This document shows, piece by piece, positions 58,595 through 64,000 of a DNA stretch of 64,000 nt. This DNA comes from Chondrus crispus (taxonomy: Eukaryota > Rhodophyta > Florideophyceae > Gigartinales > Gigartinaceae). Location of the stretch: positions 62,001 through 126,000 of the forward strand of contig NW_005178978.1 of NCBI RefSeq assembly GCF_000350225.1, read 5' to 3'. Numbering within the stretch: the stretch's first letter is position 1; the number at the start of each line of letters is the position of its first letter. Under the pieces are notes generated by a model. The model searched no databases, was not told the DNA's origin, and saw only the letters and a program-made list of their open reading frames with translations. The position numbers and the translations under genes are program-made.

Positions 58595-60090
58595 TTACTT
58601 AAAGAGGTCCAGAACTTTGGCAACATTGATGAATTGCTTCACATGCGCAGAGCCTTTGATAGAGAGGAAAGGGATGTGCACTTGAAGTACTCCTAGTACG
58701 CCGCTGCGATTTACATCAGCAAATATAGATTGACAAGGACTGGATTGAAGATTCCATCGCAGATAGAACGACTGCTTCCGGTCGGATGGTCCGCTGACCA
58801 CGTTTTCAGCACCCATTACTTTGGAAATTCGTTCTTGGAAGTGGAGCTCAGATAGTCTTATGGCTTCCAGTGGATGGGAGTAGGTCTTCTTTATGGAATC
58901 CCAAGTGCAATCCCGACGAAATACAACGTGCCGTTGTTCATCCTCGTCATCCCTTATAACAGCAAGAGAATCTCCAATTGTCATATAGCACGGGTCAGAA
59001 AGAGATTCGGTGTTGGGACCGGCCATACAGCCTATCACTCTGGCAGATACATAATTGTCGGTACCTTTTTCCAGCCTTTTTGCGATGATCACGTCTCTGA
59101 CAACTTGCGGTGATGCTGGTCCGAGTGCTTCTGACAAGTCCAGGAAGCTCCTAAAGTATATACTCGTCTCCTTCACAACTGATTTCCTGCACATATAATC
59201 TTCCGGAAGAATAGAAACCTTTGTTCGTAGCTGAGCTTTGACTCTTTCGGATATGGAATCAAACTGGAGCAATGTGCAGTCTGCTCGCGCCTTAAATGAG
59301 TCTTGCACAAACCGTTTCGTCCCACGAGTCATTTCACCCGGGGTAGGACGTGTCGGCGTCTTGAATAACCAATGCTCTAGACGCAACGAAATAAACTTAA
59401 GAGGAATATTAGAGCCCCCAGCAGAAGTGAGGCGCGGGTTCTGAGTCCATAGCGCAGTCATAATAGAGGATTGCTGTCCTTTCACTACTGCCTCAAGTTA
59501 CTGAAGGCGTCTGGAAGGGCATTTAGCTCGCGTGTATCTTTGATTGTCTTCTGGTTAAGTGACACATTCGTCGTATGGTTGAGCTTCCTGCATTTTTCTA
59601 CCATGGAACTACCTGGAGCATAGTCGATATCGTCTACATCCATCGCTCCGCTTGCCATGCCTGAGCTTGCGGTGATATCCAATCGCACGGATGTATCTTT
59701 GAGTCTCCAGCTAAAGTTTTGTCCATCTTGTACAAACTCGTTACCCTCCTTGAAAGTCACCTTGCTTTTACATCCCCTGAATCCAAACGCAGCCTTGTAT
59801 TGAATAGTCCCGTTGAGCACCTCTCCTCGATCGTCATGAAGGTAGTTGAGACTAAGGGCTGTTGCTGGGAACCATGCCTTACTTTCTTCTTCATTCTCCA
59901 AGGTATAGTAGACCTCTATATCACTCCCGAATTGGAGGCCATTGAAAAGATCTGATACCATTATCAACTGGTGGATGGTATCGTCCTCTGTTAATTTCCC
60001 TTGGAAAGTGATACTTGAGAAATTTGTTTGAAATACATACCGAAGACTAAAGAGTTGGGGTAAACATTCGAACGTAGTCAGTATATACAT
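58595..60090 (-). CDS. Two-exon protein with a Tudor-like segment, otherwise unrecognised
   Basis: Two minus frames, 60,090-59,485 and 59,485-58,595, are joined in frame by a candidate intron. Its donor is CCAG|GTAGTT at 59,612 and its acceptor GAGGCAG at 59,488, 125 bp in all. The first exon has F-G-S-D-I-E-V-Y-Y-T-L-E and then S-K-A-W-F-P-A-T-A-L, the spacing of a Tudor/Agenet-type barrel, and then M-D-V-D-D-I-D-Y-A-P. The second exon (about 297 residues) has no recognised domain. The 60,090 start is the first ATG of the frame, but a further upstream exon is possible because a GTATGT donor-like site lies at about 60,040. It converges with the gene at 56.2-58.5 kb, with only 93 bp between the stops. 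Confidence 0.5.
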
Positions 60091-60230
60091 ATATATATCA
60101 TTAATGTGAAATCACCATTTTCGTAACGATCACATTTATGGATCACAGCTCTGCTCAGAGTCTAAGTCCCATGGGACTTGCACGTGCACTTTTCCAGTAG
60201 GGCATGGGCTACAAATCTACCTACATCTTC

Positions 60231-60498
60231 CAGTCCAGAATGCTTTGCCAGTCAGTCATGTGCCATTGAATAACTGTCCTTTTAATCATAGTTGCCACAG
60301 TCCGGAATGCTTTGACAGTAACTCAGGTGTCATTGAATGACTGTTATTTTAATCACAGTTGCCACAGTCCGGAATGCTTTGACAGTAACTCAGGTGTCAT
60401 GGAATGACTGTTCTTTTAATCACAGTTGCCACAGTCCGGAAGGCTTTGACTGTAACTCAAGTCTCATTGAATGACTGTTCTTTTAATCATAGTTGCCA
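60231..60498. repeat. 67-bp tandem repeat, four copies
   Basis: Units start CAGTCC(A/G)GAA at 60,231, 60,298, 60,365 and 60,432 and end near TTTTAATCA(T/C)AGTTGCCA. Copies 2 and 3 are almost the same, and copy 1 is the most diverged. Confidence 0.95.
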
Positions 60499-60695
60499 CA
60501 CTGGTAAGTGCAACAGGCCTATGGTAAAATGACCCCCAACGCTCCTCCCCTTTATAAATGAAATAGGAGAAAACGCGTGGGTCCCAGGACGGAGACCCCA
60601 CCATGAACAATCTAATTGGACCCGTATCTGCGTTTCGCATTGCAATCCCACCCATTGATCTTAAGCTACTTAGTGTTACCGTTACTTTAAGCTTT

Positions 60696-60771
60696 TCACT
60701 GATGTAGAAAGGAGTCACTATCTATCTGAGTAAACGTGGTCGTTTTTGGGGACTCCTTTATATATCAGTGA
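60696..60771. repeat. Inverted repeat with 21-bp arms
   Basis: TCACTGATGTAGAAAGGAGTC (60,696-60,716) pairs with the inverse of 60,751-60,771 apart from about two mismatches. The loop is 34 bases. Confidence 0.8.
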
Positions 60772-61193
60772 GCAGGTCTGGATTGGTGACTGAGACGTTG
60801 TGGATGTATTCATTCCCCTACCTCTTCTATCTCCCCTGGACAATATGTAAAGGGAAATAAGCCAGTTGTTCCCTTTCAAGAGGGGTGTGAAGCTGTTTTA
60901 TGCTCTATAGACATATTGTTATTGAAAAAGGGAGCAAAAGTAGCACTGAAATCCCTTTAGCGGTTCGAGTGAAGCTTTACTTCGTGGCATCTGTGTACGT
61001 GTACGCTAGAGTACAAGGTGTTCTACTACAACATCTCATATTGGAAATGGATTAATCAAGGATACAAGATGATTCACTTGTGCAATGAAGAAAGAAGTGT
61101 CACCACAGATTGATGATGACACTGTTCTCGCTATTGAAAGTATGAACTACCTAGTACCTATGCTTGGATGTCGTCCTCCTTAGTACCCTTCAC

Positions 61194-64000
61194 CTACGAA
61201 TCACTGTCGCCACTAGAATCACTTGAGTGGTAATCAGAAGAAGAGCTCGAGACCGAATTCTCCTTCGGAGGCTCCGCGTTACCGTGCGGGCCAGTCTGCG
61301 GAGAAATGCTCTCGGCGGGGAGCCCGTCTTGAAACTGAGGGGTAAAGGACGGATTCCTGTGAACTGAATCCAGCAGCTTCTGTCCTCTAGGAACGAAGTA
61401 TAGATGATAGCGAACCACGTGACCATCCTTTCTTGCAGAGCCAAGTCCAATCTGAGACGTCGCACCGGGTGATATGCTATCCTCGTACGAAGCACCAGCA
61501 TGTGAGAGATCTCCTCTTCCAATGAAGACAGAGTTCGGTGGAACGTGGACCTTCTTCACCTGCACACCCATGGAAATGTGTCTCTGGGCTATTGAATCCT
61601 TCACTGTGAAGTGATGAGAGAACGGACAAACCCAAAGGGGGAATCCTTTTTCACCAGAACAAATAAAGAAGTATCCAGGATTCCTTGCGTATTCCGGGTT
61701 TCCATTCTTAGATTTTCCAACGCCAAAGTCTGTATGGAGGGACTGCCGAGGACAACCTTTCCCCGTCAGCAAGAAGCGACCCCCAGACTTCGGAACAGCC
61801 ATCTCCGAAGTGCCCTTTTCAGGGTCCACGAGTCGAAGTGCAGCAGCAATTTGCGCCAGACGGACGTCCATCATAGCGCGCTTCCTTGCCACCCACACTG
61901 TATCGGCATTCTGTTCGACCTCGGACGAAACACCTGCTAGCGTGGTGATGTAGCGTCCGATGCCCTTATTTCGGTGTTTTCTATCTGTCTCGGGATCGAC
62001 GTTGAAGATGGGGCTCCACACTTTGCGATTTGCTTCATCCTTCATCGCATCTTCGCCAGGGAATATTTCTTCGTAGTATTCTATCATCTCTTCGATGACG
62101 TCCCCTCCACGGAGAGGGGCTTCGAAAGCGAGGTTGGATGGCACACCACTGTCACTTCCGAAACCTTCAAGAATGACGAAGCCCTTCTCCCGCAGCTCAG
62201 TCGCCTTGGCCAGGAAGTATTCATTAGCGACGTTGTCTAATTCCATGGCTGCGTCCCAAAGAGCCTGTTCCTCCTTGTACTTCACGGCCGTATTAGGACT
62301 CGGACCCGTGGACGGCAGCGCTTTCATGAACACGTTGGACTTCGTCGACCCGAGTTCCTTGTGTCGCATAGCCGCGGCGTGATAGTACACGGCATGATGA
62401 ATTCGCACCAAGTCCATCCTTTCGACCAGGCAATTCGCTCGGTGACTAACCGGTATGCACAAAGAACGAAGCCAAGGAGTTTGATGCCTTATCAGATTCC
62501 CTTTCGGCCACTGACTCGGCGGAAGTAAGGCGTGGTTAACCCAATCCGGGTTCTTCGAAACATTCCATACGGCAGATTCGTGTGCCCCAATCGGGAGTAG
62601 ACCTGGAAGAATGTCATCGAACTCCCCGACGTCATCTTCCCTTGCCACATCACTTTCGACAGCGGGCGGTAAAGCCGGTATCCTCAATTCCTCTTCCTTC
62701 TCTTCAAAGGCAGTGTTGAGGGCACGGATGTTCTTGGTTGACTGGATAGCATCTTCCCTCGTTTCCTCTTTCCTGTTTTCTTCAAAGGTAGCTGCAGGGA
62801 AATCGTCAATGGATTAGTTTTAATCCTTTGGCGAATCCCTCTCCGAACTGTTACGGATGAGGCCTGTGAGGAGAACCCAGGCCCTTGCGCGTGACGAGGC
62901 GGCTAAGACGTATCAACTTGAGACGTAGTCGTTTGAGGTACTTGGCGTGAATTACCTTGAGAGATAGGCGCGTCAGCTCGCTTAGAAAGCTCCTTAGGTG
63001 GAGCTAGAGCTTTCACGAGCTTTTTGCGGAGCATATTGAGACGCTTGTCTTGGTCCAAACGCTGCCCAGCTTCATTAACTCCACTCCTGAAACTCTTCAT
63101 CTGCCTTGCCACAAAGTCATCAATCCGCATCTTGGTGTTTCTGCCGACCTCAATCTCCATTTCCAAGACGCTTTGCAACTCCTCGTACGTGTTGGCAATG
63201 GTGCAAAGCTCCTCATAAATTTCAGCAAAGGCTTCAAAGAAAGCATTCTCGTACTCAGTGAAAGCACCGCGCTTCTTTCTCCTTTTCTTCTGACGCTTGA
63301 AGTTCATCGGTTTGTCCGTCTCCACCTCGCACAAGAAGACAACGACACATGAAATACCAAGAAGGATTCCAGACCTATGCAGGGTGAGAAGCCGACGGTT
63401 GCTAGGGTGCGTGATACCGATAGTCCTGGTCGTATCGCAGAGGCTTTTGATGGTGTCGTAGTCGATATCGTACTCCACAAGTCGTAGTGCCAAGTGCGCA
63501 TATCGAGAGTACTGCTTACCCCCCAGCGGACCAAGTACTTTAAGCTTCATTAGCGCGCCTGTGGCACCTGCGACAATCATCACAGTACGCTGATTCTGCA
63601 TATCCAACCGGTTCTTCATCATTCGAACAGCCGCTATAGTTGCGTGAATGGAATCTGTGAAGTTTGAGAACCGGATCTTCGACGAGGTGTCGTTGAGTAG
63701 AGCACCGATGCCTAGTTTTTCCAAGTCTGAAACGGGTTTACCATCCTTCCTGTACCACACCTGTGCATCGATCCATTCGAACTCCTTTTCCTTTTGCAAG
63801 TCAGTAGCCTTGGCCTTATTCATGCCGGTGACACGATGCTGACCGTCGCAAATTAGGGGTTCCATCATCAGCTCATCTAACCCATCGTCTCTCTGCCTCA
63901 ACATCGTAGAGCGGCCGAAGACCATGTCTTCTGGCATGGCCACAGAGATTGCTCCAGCCGCTTTCAGCAGCCCGTGTTTGAGAAGGCTCTCGGTAATTGA
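61194..64000 (-). CDS. Fusion protein: DGQHR (ParB/DndB-like) domain plus 2-oxoglutarate/Fe(II) dioxygenase, 5' end outside window
   Basis: Model: complement(61,194-62,791 joined to 62,956->64,000), 880 visible residues. The upstream frame is open to the edge. Its D-G-Q-H-R box (visible residues 52-56, in L-I-C-D-G-Q-H-R-V) marks the DGQHR/ParB-like family, seen in bacterial DndB and ParB-type proteins. A canonical intron (62,955-62,792) follows: donor CAAG|GTAATT and acceptor CTAAT...CCCTGCAG, phase 1 on both sides. The downstream part is a dioxygenase-type domain with H-T-D (residues about 701-703), a distal H (about 779, in G-D-L-S-H-A-G) and a likely 2-oxoglutarate-binding R (about 809). 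It ends in a Ser/Asp-rich tail. Without splicing, the first frame would stop at 62,903. Function, substrate and partners are not known. A role in nucleic-acid modification is inference from the two domains. Confidence 0.75.
62792..62955 (-). other. Spliceosomal intron joining the DGQHR and dioxygenase exons
   Basis: This 164-bp intron has donor GTAATT, a CTAAT branch-point-like motif 29 bases before the acceptor CCCTGCAG, and stops in all useful frames inside. The junction codon is G|CT. Confidence 0.75.

Larger units (their letters stand above)
60091..61193. other. Intergenic region with tandem repeat and hairpin
   Basis: It holds the 67-bp tandem repeat (60,231-60,498) and the inverted repeat at 60,696-60,771. 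No supported gene is present. It lies upstream of the Tudor-like gene and downstream of the DGQHR-dioxygenase gene. Confidence 0.6.

Noticed and set aside
60464-60718. 84-codon minus frame near the tandem repeat
   Set aside because: It overlaps the tandem array and the hairpin, and has no protein character.
61194-62687. Dioxygenase as a stand-alone gene
   Set aside because: It has no ATG at its start, a strong splice acceptor lies upstream, and the phase matches the DGQHR exon exactly.
1-64000. tRNA, rRNA, CRISPR arrays, bacterial promoters or terminators
   Set aside because: None was recognised by reading; introns and element types show nuclear eukaryotic DNA, so prokaryotic signals are not expected.

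Overview
The window is nuclear DNA of a eukaryote. It has spliceosomal introns with normal GT...AG borders, no operons, assembly gaps, and a crowd of eukaryotic transposable elements (Ty3/Gypsy, Ty1/Copia, pogo/Tigger, piggyBac, PIF/Harbinger). The transposon mix, short introns and mid-to-high GC would fit a repeat-rich alga, for example a red seaweed, or another protist. The species cannot be fixed from the sequence, so that is a weak inference.

Layout. 1-8,672: the 3' part of a decayed Gypsy element with a Copia element (3,532-8,032) inserted in it. 8,673-22,153: a pogo-type DNA transposon cut in two by an 11.55-kb Gypsy chromovirus (9,737-21,286) with 700-bp LTRs. 23,200-26,657: a decayed piggyBac element interrupted by a solo LTR. 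26,666-30,247: a two-gene PIF/Harbinger element with clear ends. 30,731-31,562: the 3' half of a host major-facilitator transporter gene, running into an 866-bp gap. 32,429-36,400: GC-rich repeats, a possible LTR fragment, two perfect long hairpins and two short pogo derivatives. 36,453-38,813: an unrecognised membrane-protein gene followed by an overlapping small ORF. 40,188-46,772: a young Gypsy element with identical LTRs. 46,944-52,686: more short pogo derivatives and a full-size pogo element carrying a foldback element in its right terminal repeat. 52,900-55,760: exon-like fragments and a Mutator-like remnant.

56,246 to the right edge is the most unusual part. Three genes here look like none of the transposon families named above. 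One encodes a basic/acidic nuclear-type protein ending in a SUMO-interacting-like motif. One has a Tudor-like segment. The third, by a canonical 164-bp intron that keeps frame, appears to encode one protein joining a DGQHR (ParB/DndB-like) domain to a 2-oxoglutarate/Fe(II) dioxygenase domain. I infer that these could form a chromatin- or DNA-modifying module, host or mobile, but their function is not shown by the sequence.

Another pattern is a set of five short pogo/Tigger-like elements. All have TA-flanked terminal repeats followed by two or three short iterons at each end, and the iteron sequence differs in every element. Three of them keep only the transposase tail, which ends in a PCNA-binding (PIP-box) motif.
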